A stretch of 64,000 bases of DNA from FEN-1279 sp964400285 (GTDB lineage: Bacteria > Bacteroidota > Ignavibacteria > Tepidaquicellales > Tepidaquicellaceae), in contig CAYNTK010000002.1 in NCBI GenBank assembly GCA_964400285.1, positions 124,001 to 188,000 of the forward strand, written 5' to 3'. Both the position numbers and the translations under genes were made by a program. Below the pieces are notes generated by a model that made no database searches, was not told the origin of the DNA, and saw only the letters and a program-made list of their open reading frames with translations. Each line of letters begins with the position of its first letter. Positions within the stretch are counted from its first letter, which is position 1. Below, in pieces: positions 18,851-27,513 of this stretch.

Positions 18851-18871
18851 TGCCTCAGAGGCACAGAGTTA
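18851..18871. repeat. CACAGAG-type element at the end of cas1
   Basis: Second copy of the element found at the 3' end of cas2. It lies in the short cas1-cas2 gap and supplies the cas1 stop codon (TTA on +, TAA on the coding strand). Confidence 0.65.
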
Positions 18872-19774
18872 ATTAAATTCGGGGTATTTAATTTTTTTAA
18901 TTTCCCCAGAAAAACATTTTGCCAGCGAAGCTGACGTTTTATGCATAGCTACTAAAATTGGTTTCCTTTCATCATCCATAATGACATCGAGAGTTGGAAT
19001 AACAAGTAATTTTTTCTTTATATTTGTATTAAGTTCTGAGATATCTTTTTCTTCTTTAGCAATTTCGATAACAATTTTATCTACAAAAGGGCGATATGGC
19101 TCCATAATATCATCTGCAAGGCAGTAGGCATTATATTTACTGTGATGATGAATACCGAGCGTAGGTAAAAGCCCCGAGCCAACAAGCGAGCGTGCAACAA
19201 TAGCACGCAGTATAGCATATCCATAATTAAACAAGTTATTCGGAGGTTCACCATATCTATCCCGATGAAAATTAATTTCAGGGGGGAAAAGATTTTTCCA
19301 GTAATAAGCCGAAGCTCGAGCTTCGAGAAAAGTAGAATCACCTGCTTTTACCTGTTTTGACCAAGAAATCATATTACTTGACTTAATACCAATAGATTTT
19401 AAAAGCAATGCTTGATTTTTAATTTTATAAGAGATTGTCTGCTGCCAAAGTCGTTTTTTTAATGGAATCGAAGCATTAATTTGATTTTTAAAAAATTCAG
19501 ATTGGACAGCAGAACCATCGAGATTTAAGAGCATTCCAGTTGGCAGATGACTGCTATTACATATAACAACTGCAACATTATTTTCGAGCAGTAGAGAAAG
19601 AGAATATTGAGTAAGAGTAACTCCAAAATGGTCTATAATTACCACGCCAATATCTTCTACGGCGATTTTAGTTTCGCTTTCTTCCCCCGCTTCATTCTTT
19701 TTATTAATAATTAATTGCAAATCTTTGCAATTAATAAAGCAGGGATTCCCGAAGTATAGAGTTTTTTTAAGCAT
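18869..19774 (-). CDS. cas1: CRISPR-associated integrase Cas1 (type II)
   Basis: A 301-residue Cas1, the catalytic subunit of spacer integration. The metal-binding Glu151 is in 'FLEARASAYYW', the conserved histidine is near residue 210 in 'LGIHHHSKYN', and the acidic pair is in 'CLADDIMEP' (about 221-225). The opening 'TLYFGNPCFINCKDLQL' and 'GVVIIDHFGVTLTQYSLSLL' are typical of type II Cas1 proteins. Its ATG overlaps the cas9 stop codon by one base (TAATG), indicating translational coupling. No csn2 or cas4 accompanies it, which assigns the locus to subtype II-C. Confidence 0.97.
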   Translation of the reverse strand: MLKKTLYFGNPCFINCKDLQLIINKKNEAGEESETKIAVEDIGVVIIDHFGVTLTQYSLSLLLENNVAVVICNSSHLPTGMLLNLDGSAVQSEFFKNQINASIPLKKRLWQQTISYKIKNQALLLKSIGIKSSNMISWSKQVKAGDSTFLEARASAYYWKNLFPPEINFHRDRYGEPPNNLFNYGYAILRAIVARSLVGSGLLPTLGIHHHSKYNAYCLADDIMEPYRPFVDKIVIEIAKEEKDISELNTNIKKKLLVIPTLDVIMDDERKPILVAMHKTSASLAKCFSGEIKKIKYPEFN

Positions 19775-22700
19775 TAGTACATATCAGGTTTAATATTTCC
19801 AAGTCGGTCTACTTTTAGCCTGATGCAATGTTTTTGGATAAGAACTATATTACTTTTGAACATTTTATTTAGTTGATTATTCTGATGAAAAGTGTCATCC
19901 TCTTTTATATAGATATACGGAGAACAACCATGTTCACTACCAAACTCACTATATACTTTTGATGTTGTTGGATTTTTATATACAATTTCCTGAGAAACAT
20001 TTTGCTGAACAAAATAGCATTTATTTCCGGAAATTTTAACTACTTTAAATAATCTTTTTCTATCTACATTGTTCCAATATTCAATAAAACCTTCATCATT
20101 TTCTCTGACAGGAATATTTTCTTCGTCTTGCTTTGGTAAATATACTAAATCAAATTGAGATAAAGTAAAAAGTAACTTACAACCTTTTGTAGTTTCGTGG
20201 TCATTTTGAAAATATTCCTTAATAATTTGCTCGATATTTTTATTTCCATTTTTCATCGATTCATTAATTAGACTAACAGCATCATAAAAAGATAAGATAC
20301 CATACTTTCTATTTCCATCTTTTTCCGAAATTGCAAAGCAATAATTACCCCCAGTTTTAACAAATATAGAATTATCGGGATAATTTTTCTTATCCAGAGG
20401 TAACAATTTCACTTCACCACTTCCTTCTTTGGCATATCTTACTCTAATCGATTTTATAGGATGTTTTCTATTTTCATTAAATTTAAAAATTCCTTCTTCT
20501 GAGAATGCTTCTTTTACATCATTATTATACTTTTTTAAATGTTCTTTTAAAATATTTTTAATTTGGTTACTTATTACTTTATTATCAATAAATTTTACAA
20601 TATCTTTCTTATCTGCTAATTTAGATAATGGCAAGCGGTATGTTTCATCTTTTCCATAAAAGGTTTCATCATGAAGCGAACCTCTGATTCTAAGATATTC
20701 TTCACCTGTTTTTATATGCTTTTGAATTAAAATTTGAGGTTTAGGTTTATGAGAAATATTAATTAATTCGACATTTTTGATGGCTTCATTTGGAAAATTA
20801 TTCCACGGAATATCAACCTGTCTAAAACTTGGCATTTGCTTAATTATTTGTTCACGATTTTCTTTTGAGAGACTTATAAATTCCAATAGTAATTCTTCAT
20901 CATTACCTGTAAAATTTTCTTTAATTTTGTCTTTATTTTCTTTTAGCCATTTTTGTAACTCTTTATTGAGATTATTTAAACGCTGAATGTGAGACTGTTC
21001 AGTACAGGCAACTACTAATGCATCTAAAGCATGATGACGATGGTCAAATCTCTTGCTCCATTTTTTAATATTAAGACATTTTTTCCCATCTTTATCTGTG
21101 ATATATTCAATCCAATTTTCATCACACATCTTTCCCATTAATTCATATCTATCTTTTGTTATTTCTTTAAATTTGTCATTAAGTTTCCAATGCTGCTTTA
21201 GGTAATCAGTAACTGCACCGGTCGATGTTTTTACATTTTCTGTTCCTACTATTTTTCCTAATTCTTCTTTCACTTTTATTGATATATATTGTGTATCTTT
21301 AATTTGCCTTTCTACAAAATTCTTTGGGATTTCTTTGAGCAACAGGTTTTTTCTCTTTCTACCATAAAATGTTTTATTAACATGTTCAATATAATTATCA
21401 ATATTAGGACTAATTGACATATATTCCCATGCGGTTCTGTTTCCTTTGTCCTGATTAACGTTTGTTTCACAAATAACTTTATTCGTAAGAGAATCATCAA
21501 AAAATCTGGATTTAGGTATAATATGGTCTACCTGATAATCGTTATCAGAAAATAACTTACTTAATGGGATTGGTTTTATTTCATTTAGAGTATAAGGTGA
21601 GATATAATTTTGTTCTTCCCATAATTTATATTTTTCTATATTAGATAGTGTCAACGGGACTCCTATCTCAATTAATTTTTCTTTAATCCGTTTATTTTCC
21701 TTTTCTTTTTTCAGGATTGAACTAAACATTTTATTCCTTTCTTCGGCATTATTTTTTAGCTCCCTTGCAAGTTCGATTCTTATCTCGTCAGGTTTGACTT
21801 TATATTGTTTCCATATACTCTTTATAACTTGCAGGGTCTCATTTGTAATTTGTTCAACTATTGGATTTCTTAATGTATATTTATCAGAATTTTCAGGGTC
21901 TTCCTTTTTTAATTGCTCATAAGTTTTAATCTGATGGTAATCATTAATTCCATCATACTCTTCAGCTGTATGTTTGCCATAATATAACATAATAGCATAT
22001 GAAGACATCAAACCACCTCCATCAAAGCAGTCAGGATATTTCAAATAATGTTCTCTTAAAGAATCATCGATTAAATCATCTGATTCACCATTTTTAATTT
22101 TACTTATTTTAATTTTTAAATTTTCATCTATCTCATTTTTAAAATATTTACCTGCTTGCATTATCGGTAAGACATTATTTATTGCCTTTGATGATAGTGC
22201 ACCATAAGAGCGTTTAAATCTAATTTTAGATATTTTTATTATAAAATCATTATCATAAGTATTTCCATTTCTTTCTAAAAATTTTCTAATTGTAGAATTA
22301 CGTTCACTGTTAATATCATATTCATTATCACTATTTGGATTATATACCTGATAATCTTCTGGTTGTTTTTCATATTTCTTCATATCAAAAACAATACTAT
22401 CATCTTTTAGCCAATTATATAATATTCTCCAAAAATCTATTAAATTATTAATGTTGTTTAATTCAAATTTATTAAATAACTCTTCTCCTAATGCCTTTTT
22501 AATAGTAATTTTTGTATCATTACCTTTTAGTTTTGCTTTAAAATGTAAACCATTTAAAAAATCAACCTTATCTTTTAAATGGAATTTACTTCTAATAGAC
22601 TTATGAGATATTTCTTTATGCTCTTGAAGATACTCATACAATATTTCTTTTTGTTCTTTAGTTAAAGGATTATCTGTATATTGTTTTTTACCATCTACTT

Positions 22701-23985
22701 CTGTAACAGTATTAATACTCAAATTATTTATTTGTTGCCAGATTTTATATTCTTGAAATAGTGGATGGCTTTGAGGTATTACCTTTAATTCTTTTTCAAA
22801 TCTACAATTACTTATTAATTTTAATTGAGGTTTTAATGGTCTTTGATAATATATTATCATTTCTTTAATTATATATTTAAGACCTTCTTTTAATGCTTGA
22901 TTTCTTAATTTTTCCTGACTTTCCTTTTTCCCAGGGAAAATATAGTTAACAATATTTTTTAATTTATCTTCTGGTGTGCCATTCAAAATTGGATAATATT
23001 TTGCTTGTTGGTCCCATATAGCATCAAATTCTCTTTTATATCTTGACCGTAATATTACATTATTTCTTATTCTTTCCCAAGGATTCTTTTGTAATTTTTC
23101 ATAAAACAATTCGGAAATATGAGGTTCATTCTTTTCTTTAAATTCATTTTCAAGTTTTTCGAAATTTATACGCCAGTTAGATTTTTTAGGAAGAGAAAAA
23201 TAGACTGAAGTTATCTCACCTGTTTTTTTTCTTCTTACTGTCATTGATAATTCTACTTCTTCATTTTCCTTTAAGAAATCAAGGATAGTAACGCCTTTAT
23301 ACTCTTCACCTACTGAATTTTCCACTGTAACTTCATATTGAGGTATTTCTTTCCCCTCATCTTTTTTTCTTTTTGATTTTATTTTTCCAACTTCTTTAGG
23401 TTTAGTTTTAATTTTTACTTTATCAACAATAACCTCATATTTTTTTATTATTCCTTCTTCTTGTATTTCATCATTTTTAGCTTTTTTATCGTTTTCATCA
23501 TCATCACTACCTCCTGCATACCCCCTCAATTGATTTAGGTTGTAGAGAATTCTCCCAAAATCTTTTAAATCTTCAACTTTATTATAAATTGCATTTTTCC
23601 GCAATTCAAAAAATTCTAAAGCATTCAATTGTTTATTCTTTTTTGCGATTGGTTTTATGTTCAGTGTTTGTAATTTTTCAGAAGGTGGAAAATCACCTTC
23701 CCATTTAATAAAATCTGGTAACATTCCTAATTCATTAAGGATATAAATTAGTTTATTTCTTCGCAGTTTATATCTTTTATTTAATCTACGTGAGCCTCTA
23801 TATCTTCTTCTATCAGCATTTCGAGTTAATGCTAGTCCCTGTTCAAAATTTGTTTTATCTTCACCTAATGGTATTATCCTACTTCCCATGCCTAATATTT
23901 TGCCTTCTTTTTTTTCATCATCTTTTTCAATTAAAGCCCAGCCGATGGAGTTCGTTCCTAAATCAAGACCAAGAATTTTTTTCAT
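19774..23985 (-). CDS. cas9: CRISPR-associated endonuclease Cas9 (type II-C, 1403 residues)
   Basis: RNA-guided double-strand DNA nuclease. RuvC-I is 'ILGLDLGTNSIGWALIE' with Asp8; the arginine-rich bridge helix spans about 57-86; RuvC-II is 'IRIELARELKNN' with Glu738; HNH has 'YQVDHIIPKSRFF' with His821 and the downstream Asn844; RuvC-III is 'RHHALDALVVAC' with His985 and Asp988. All catalytic positions are therefore present. Residues about 158-270 form a charged, lysine-rich stretch after 'NQLRGYAGG', giving part of the large size compared with compact II-C Cas9s of about 1000-1100 residues. The C-terminal 250-300 residues should hold the PAM-interacting domain; the PAM cannot be read from sequence. 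First gene of the cas operon, divergent from the tracrRNA. Confidence 0.98.
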   Translation of the reverse strand: MKKILGLDLGTNSIGWALIEKDDEKKEGKILGMGSRIIPLGEDKTNFEQGLALTRNADRRRYRGSRRLNKRYKLRRNKLIYILNELGMLPDFIKWEGDFPPSEKLQTLNIKPIAKKNKQLNALEFFELRKNAIYNKVEDLKDFGRILYNLNQLRGYAGGSDDDENDKKAKNDEIQEEGIIKKYEVIVDKVKIKTKPKEVGKIKSKRKKDEGKEIPQYEVTVENSVGEEYKGVTILDFLKENEEVELSMTVRRKKTGEITSVYFSLPKKSNWRINFEKLENEFKEKNEPHISELFYEKLQKNPWERIRNNVILRSRYKREFDAIWDQQAKYYPILNGTPEDKLKNIVNYIFPGKKESQEKLRNQALKEGLKYIIKEMIIYYQRPLKPQLKLISNCRFEKELKVIPQSHPLFQEYKIWQQINNLSINTVTEVDGKKQYTDNPLTKEQKEILYEYLQEHKEISHKSIRSKFHLKDKVDFLNGLHFKAKLKGNDTKITIKKALGEELFNKFELNNINNLIDFWRILYNWLKDDSIVFDMKKYEKQPEDYQVYNPNSDNEYDINSERNSTIRKFLERNGNTYDNDFIIKISKIRFKRSYGALSSKAINNVLPIMQAGKYFKNEIDENLKIKISKIKNGESDDLIDDSLREHYLKYPDCFDGGGLMSSYAIMLYYGKHTAEEYDGINDYHQIKTYEQLKKEDPENSDKYTLRNPIVEQITNETLQVIKSIWKQYKVKPDEIRIELARELKNNAEERNKMFSSILKKEKENKRIKEKLIEIGVPLTLSNIEKYKLWEEQNYISPYTLNEIKPIPLSKLFSDNDYQVDHIIPKSRFFDDSLTNKVICETNVNQDKGNRTAWEYMSISPNIDNYIEHVNKTFYGRKRKNLLLKEIPKNFVERQIKDTQYISIKVKEELGKIVGTENVKTSTGAVTDYLKQHWKLNDKFKEITKDRYELMGKMCDENWIEYITDKDGKKCLNIKKWSKRFDHRHHALDALVVACTEQSHIQRLNNLNKELQKWLKENKDKIKENFTGNDEELLLEFISLSKENREQIIKQMPSFRQVDIPWNNFPNEAIKNVELINISHKPKPQILIQKHIKTGEEYLRIRGSLHDETFYGKDETYRLPLSKLADKKDIVKFIDNKVISNQIKNILKEHLKKYNNDVKEAFSEEGIFKFNENRKHPIKSIRVRYAKEGSGEVKLLPLDKKNYPDNSIFVKTGGNYCFAISEKDGNRKYGILSFYDAVSLINESMKNGNKNIEQIIKEYFQNDHETTKGCKLLFTLSQFDLVYLPKQDEENIPVRENDEGFIEYWNNVDRKRLFKVVKISGNKCYFVQQNVSQEIVYKNPTTSKVYSEFGSEHGCSPYIYIKEDDTFHQNNQLNKMFKSNIVLIQKHCIRLKVDRLGNIKPDMY

Positions 23986-24030
23986 AAAATTTTATATTTG
24001 ATTTTTTGAAAAATATATTTATATTTAAGT

Positions 24031-24120
24031 AAATTTTGAAAGCAATAACCACAATAAGGATTATTCCGTTGTGTAAATTTTCAGTAGTCCCCCGATATTT
24101 GTCGGGGGATTGCTGTTTTA
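24031..24120 (+). ncRNA. tracrRNA
   Basis: The anti-repeat TTGAAAGCAATAACCACAAT (ending at 24056) is complementary to the first part of the CRISPR repeat, with a 2-nt bulge (TA) on the tracrRNA side between two continuous stems. It is followed by AAGGATTATTCCGTTGTG, a nexus-like segment of the kind seen in tracrRNAs of Bacteroidota type II-C systems. The end is a 7-bp hairpin CCCCCGA-TATTTG-TCGGGGG (24090-24109), then ATTGCTGTTTT. It lies just upstream of cas9 and is transcribed away from it; the AT-rich TATATTTATATT near 24015-24026 could supply the -10. The ends are approximate. Confidence 0.9.
24090..24120 (+). terminator. tracrRNA terminal hairpin
   Basis: CCCCCGA/TCGGGGG stem with a 6-nt loop, then a short T-containing tail. 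It acts as both the 3' structural hairpin and the likely transcription stop of the tracrRNA. Confidence 0.8.
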
Positions 24121-24508
24121 AGATACTATCTATTTAAAAAACATTTATAATAATTTTATAATTAGTTCTCTAAAATTTGATACCAAAAATAGACTTGTAA
24201 AAACCAGTAATCATTTCTACTTCCTTTTCAAAATTTAATATAATTATTTTTAAAAATAAAGTATCAAATACCGCAATTTATTTTTCATATTTCTATCACC
24301 GAGAATTTTTAGTTAAACCATTATTAAGTCATATTTTTTATGTCAAGTCTTTGTGATTGATAATTTAGTGGTAAGTGATTATTTTATTTCAAAAAGCTTT
24401 CTGCTGTGTTTAAGTTTTAATGTTTTATTTTTGTAATATTTTTATGCTCTGTATTGTGATAATATAAAATTATTTCAACTAAATAATTCAACTCAAAAAA
24501 ATATAAAA
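24121..24508. other. Intergenic stretch between tracrRNA and the small zinc-ribbon gene
   Basis: About 390 AT-rich bases. I see no open frame, RNA structure or repeat here that I would defend. The right end should carry the promoter of the gene at 24509. Confidence 0.5.
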
Positions 24509-24736
24509 ATGAATAAAGCAAACAAAAAACGCGGAAAAAGCACAAAAAAAATTTATGATGAATTTACCGATTTGCCTGTATCCCGCCAGAGAAAAAAGCA
24601 ACTCCGAAACATAAGAGATGGTTTGTGTTCTGTTTGTAGTAAGAAGATTTTTAGAGCTGGTTTTTGTAAAAAACATTACGAAATAAAAAAACTTCGTAAC
24701 AAATTAAAAAGAGAATCACAAAAAGGGAAAGGTTAA
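24509..24736 (+). CDS. Small basic zinc-ribbon-like protein
   Basis: A 75-residue, very basic protein. After 'LPVSRQRKKQLRNIRDG' it has 'LCSVCSKKIFRAGFCKKHYE', a C-x2-C...C-x2-H arrangement able to bind one zinc ion, then a basic tail. Similar short 'SRQR...GLC..C...FC..H' proteins are scattered in bacteria and phages, where the pattern resembles the zinc part of HNH-like or DNA-binding proteins; no function is established that I know of. It is a lone gene between the tracrRNA and a terminator. The opposite-strand frame in the same place is a shadow. Confidence 0.7.
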   Translation: MNKANKKRGKSTKKIYDEFTDLPVSRQRKKQLRNIRDGLCSVCSKKIFRAGFCKKHYEIKKLRNKLKRESQKGKG

Positions 24737-24870
24737 AGGAGAAAAGGATTAAAAATAAAATATTTGGTAGTATTTTAGATTTTACTAATTTTTTTGAAAT
24801 ACTTTTTACAAATAAATCAATTTTCGTCTCGATTTATGTAATGTTTTTGTTTAATTATGATATAAAAAAT

Positions 24871-24909
24871 TACCCCTTTAAAGAAATTTTTCGTTACTCT
24901 AAAGGGGTA
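24871..24909. terminator. Bidirectional intrinsic terminator
   Basis: Perfect 10-bp inverted repeat TACCCCTTTA (24871-24880) and TAAAGGGGTA (24900-24909), with T-rich sequence on both sides. On the minus strand six T lie just after the stem, 30 nt beyond the stop of the lipoprotein gene at 24940. On + it follows the zinc-ribbon gene at some distance. Confidence 0.8.
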
Positions 24910-24939
24910 AAATTTTTGTATTTTATTAACAAAAGTAAG

Positions 24940-25344
24940 TTATTGCCTTGCAACTTTGATAAATCCTAAACCTGCAAAGTCAGTAATTCTTAAAACATAT
25001 CTGATAGGAACATAATTAATTTTTATTGTATCCCACGAATATCCTGTAAATCTTTTAAAGAATATAACAGAGTCGAGATTATCATATAAAAAGAAATCAA
25101 GAGCTCCATTCGATGGTTTCATTTCATAGATAACTTTTGGAATTACAGAAAAATTTAATGAGTCTGCAAAATTATTTGTCAAGGTAGTATCCTGAATTTG
25201 AATTTGAATTGCAAGAGAATCATTGAATTTTTCGAAACTTGTTCGTGTAATAATATTTTTCTTTTCGCTAACAGTATCATCCGAACAGCCATAATAAAAA
25301 ATAAATTGTAAAGTGATTGCGGTAATAATAAATAATTTTTTCAT
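24940..25344 (-). CDS. Small lipoprotein of unknown function
   Basis: A 134-residue protein with a lipoprotein signal: hydrophobic residues about 4-18, then the lipobox 'FYYGC' with Cys near residue 20. The mature part has no domain I recognise. Its pattern of alternating strands ('KVIYEMKPSNGALDFFLYD', 'DTIKINYVPIRYVLRITDF') suggests a small beta-sandwich. It lies 44 nt downstream of the secreted oligopeptidase and could share its transcript, with a terminator right after it. Confidence 0.75.
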   Translation of the reverse strand: MKKLFIITAITLQFIFYYGCSDDTVSEKKNIITRTSFEKFNDSLAIQIQIQDTTLTNNFADSLNFSVIPKVIYEMKPSNGALDFFLYDNLDSVIFFKRFTGYSWDTIKINYVPIRYVLRITDFAGLGFIKVARQ

Positions 25345-25388
25345 TTTAATATTTTATTTTTAAATATCAGTAGTTAAAAATAATTTTT

Positions 25389-27296
25389 CTATTTTAGTTT
25401 ACCTTCGGATTTTAATTTAGCCACAATTCTTTCCATTTCATCGAGGAGTTCTTCGAAACGTTTGAAAGCATCTTTGTAAACTGTTTCCTGTGTGAGGTCA
25501 ACCCCTGCTTTTTTCAGGATATTCAATGGGAAATCACTACCACCAGCTTTTAAAAAGTCGAGATATTTTTCTTTTGCTCCCGGCACATTATCCAGAACAT
25601 TTTTACTTAAAGCCATAGAGGATATCATTCCAGTGCTATATTGAAATACATAATAGTTCATATAAAAATGCGGAATATAGCTCCACTCATTTTGGATGTA
25701 TTCATCGACTTCCATTACACCTTTGTCGTGTCCGTAATATTCGCGAGTTAAATCGAGATATTTTTTATTAAGCCATTCGGGAGTGAGAGTTTTTCCTTCT
25801 TCAACTCTCTGGTGCATAGCAAGTTCGAACTCTGCAAAAAGAGTTTGTCTGTATATTGTTCCACGTGCCTGGTCGAGGTAATTATCGAGTAAATACAATT
25901 TAAATAAATCATCTTTTTCATTTTTCAGCATATAATCGATAAGGAGGTTTTCGTTGAAAGTAGAAGCGATTTCTGCAAGGAAAATCGGATATTGAGAATT
26001 AGCATAGGTTTGCGTTTTATTGGAAAAATAAGAATGCATTGCGTGTCCAAATTCATGAGCTAAAGTCGAGACTGCATCGTATTCGCCATCATAGTTCATT
26101 TTTACATAAGGATGAACACCGTAAACTCCGTAGGAATAAGCACCCGATTGCTTATCTTTGTTTGGATAGATATCCACCCAGCGACTATTAAATCCATTTC
26201 TTAAAGCTTCGACATATTCATCTCCGAGTGGCTTCATAGATTCGATTACGAGATTTACTGCTTCATCATAAGTATAAGTTTTATCTACAGATTTTACAGC
26301 GGAGGCATAAATATCTTCATATCTCATTTTTTCCAGACCGAGTAATTCTTTTTTAAGTTTCATAAAGCGGTGCATCGTGCCGAGATTTTCGTGCATATAT
26401 TTGATTAAAGAATGATAGACATTTTCATCTATATTATCACCAAAAAGTTTCGCATTCAAACAATCTTTATAATTTCTAACTCTTGCGGTAAATAAATGTT
26501 GCTTCATAGCACCATCGAGTAGAGAGGCAAGTGTGTTTTCGTATTTCTTGTAATTAGCCCAGAACGTTTTCATTACAAGCGTTCTATCTTGTGGATTTTT
26601 TGTAGCTCTATATTTCTGGTAATTAGCAGAATTCAAAATTATTTTAGTTCCATCCGATAAAGTGACTTCGGGAGCAGGCATATCTACATCACGTAAAAAG
26701 CCCGATGCCTTTGAATTTGTGCCTGTGAACAAACCTGTTTGTGTAATTATTTTTTCCTGTTCCTGCGGAAGAATATGGTCTTTAGCTCTTATAATATCTT
26801 CAATATTTTTTCTGTAATTTTCTAGTTTAGGTTGTTTTTTAAAATAATCCTTTAAAACTTTTTCATCCATTTTTAAAATATCTTCACGCATAAAAGCCAT
26901 CTTTGTCCCGAACTGAACATAGATGCTCTGCAATTCTCCAAGCATAACCTGAAAGACAGGATTGCTAAGTTCCATATTACTTGAATTGCTGGCATAAGCG
27001 AAAAGCCGTGCACCTTTTTGATAAAGTTCATTTGAAAAATCGAACATCTCAAGCATTTTATCGGGCGAGTCAGTCCAGCCCTTTGATTTAGCGTCGATCT
27101 CTGAAGCCATCGAGACTAATGCGTCTTTATCGGCTTTCCAATCGTCCATAGTTGCGTATAAGTCTTCAATTTTCCATGTGAATTCAACGGGAATATCTTT
27201 TCTCGGTGTGGTTGAGTAATCGGGAATTTTTTTATCCTGAGCGAAAGATATGGAAATAAATAAAAATAAAACGAAAATAAAAAGTTTTTTTCTCAT
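25389..27296 (-). CDS. pepF: Secreted oligoendopeptidase F (M3B metallopeptidase)
   Basis: A 635-residue zinc metallopeptidase of family M3, which cleaves short peptides. A signal peptide (about 1-19, ending ISFAQ) places it in the periplasm or outside, unlike the cytosolic PepF of Firmicutes. The zinc site HEFGH is at 414-418 in 'STLAHEFGHAMHSYF', and the third ligand region follows in 'IFLAEIASTFNENLL'. The N-terminal 'FTWKIEDLYATMDDW' and C-terminal 'KAGGSDFPLNILKKAGVDL' are diagnostic of the F subfamily. It is probably involved in peptide scavenging. It is divergent from the carboxyltransferase gene. Confidence 0.95.
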   Translation of the reverse strand: MRKKLFIFVLFLFISISFAQDKKIPDYSTTPRKDIPVEFTWKIEDLYATMDDWKADKDALVSMASEIDAKSKGWTDSPDKMLEMFDFSNELYQKGARLFAYASNSSNMELSNPVFQVMLGELQSIYVQFGTKMAFMREDILKMDEKVLKDYFKKQPKLENYRKNIEDIIRAKDHILPQEQEKIITQTGLFTGTNSKASGFLRDVDMPAPEVTLSDGTKIILNSANYQKYRATKNPQDRTLVMKTFWANYKKYENTLASLLDGAMKQHLFTARVRNYKDCLNAKLFGDNIDENVYHSLIKYMHENLGTMHRFMKLKKELLGLEKMRYEDIYASAVKSVDKTYTYDEAVNLVIESMKPLGDEYVEALRNGFNSRWVDIYPNKDKQSGAYSYGVYGVHPYVKMNYDGEYDAVSTLAHEFGHAMHSYFSNKTQTYANSQYPIFLAEIASTFNENLLIDYMLKNEKDDLFKLYLLDNYLDQARGTIYRQTLFAEFELAMHQRVEEGKTLTPEWLNKKYLDLTREYYGHDKGVMEVDEYIQNEWSYIPHFYMNYYVFQYSTGMISSMALSKNVLDNVPGAKEKYLDFLKAGGSDFPLNILKKAGVDLTQETVYKDAFKRFEELLDEMERIVAKLKSEGKLK

Positions 27297-27513
27297 ATTA
27301 GGAAAAATTAAAATGTTAAATAATAAATTAGTTAATAAAATCTTTATAGACCTAAGGCAAAGAAAATTAAATAATTAAATAAAAATATACATTATAAGTT
27401 AATAATGAAATTCAAAACATATTAATAAAAACTGAATTTTTATTACCTAAATTTATGTTTTACAAGATATAATAACACAACTGCAACTAAATTAATAAAT
27501 AAATTATAAAATT

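Noticed and set aside
18381..18869. csn2 or cas4 gene that would make the system II-A or II-B
   Set aside because: Only cas2 and short spacers lie between the array and cas1; nothing of suitable length is present on either side of the operon.
19081..19341. Alternative minus-strand frame inside cas1
   Set aside because: Lies wholly within cas1 in another frame; cas1 has full family motifs.
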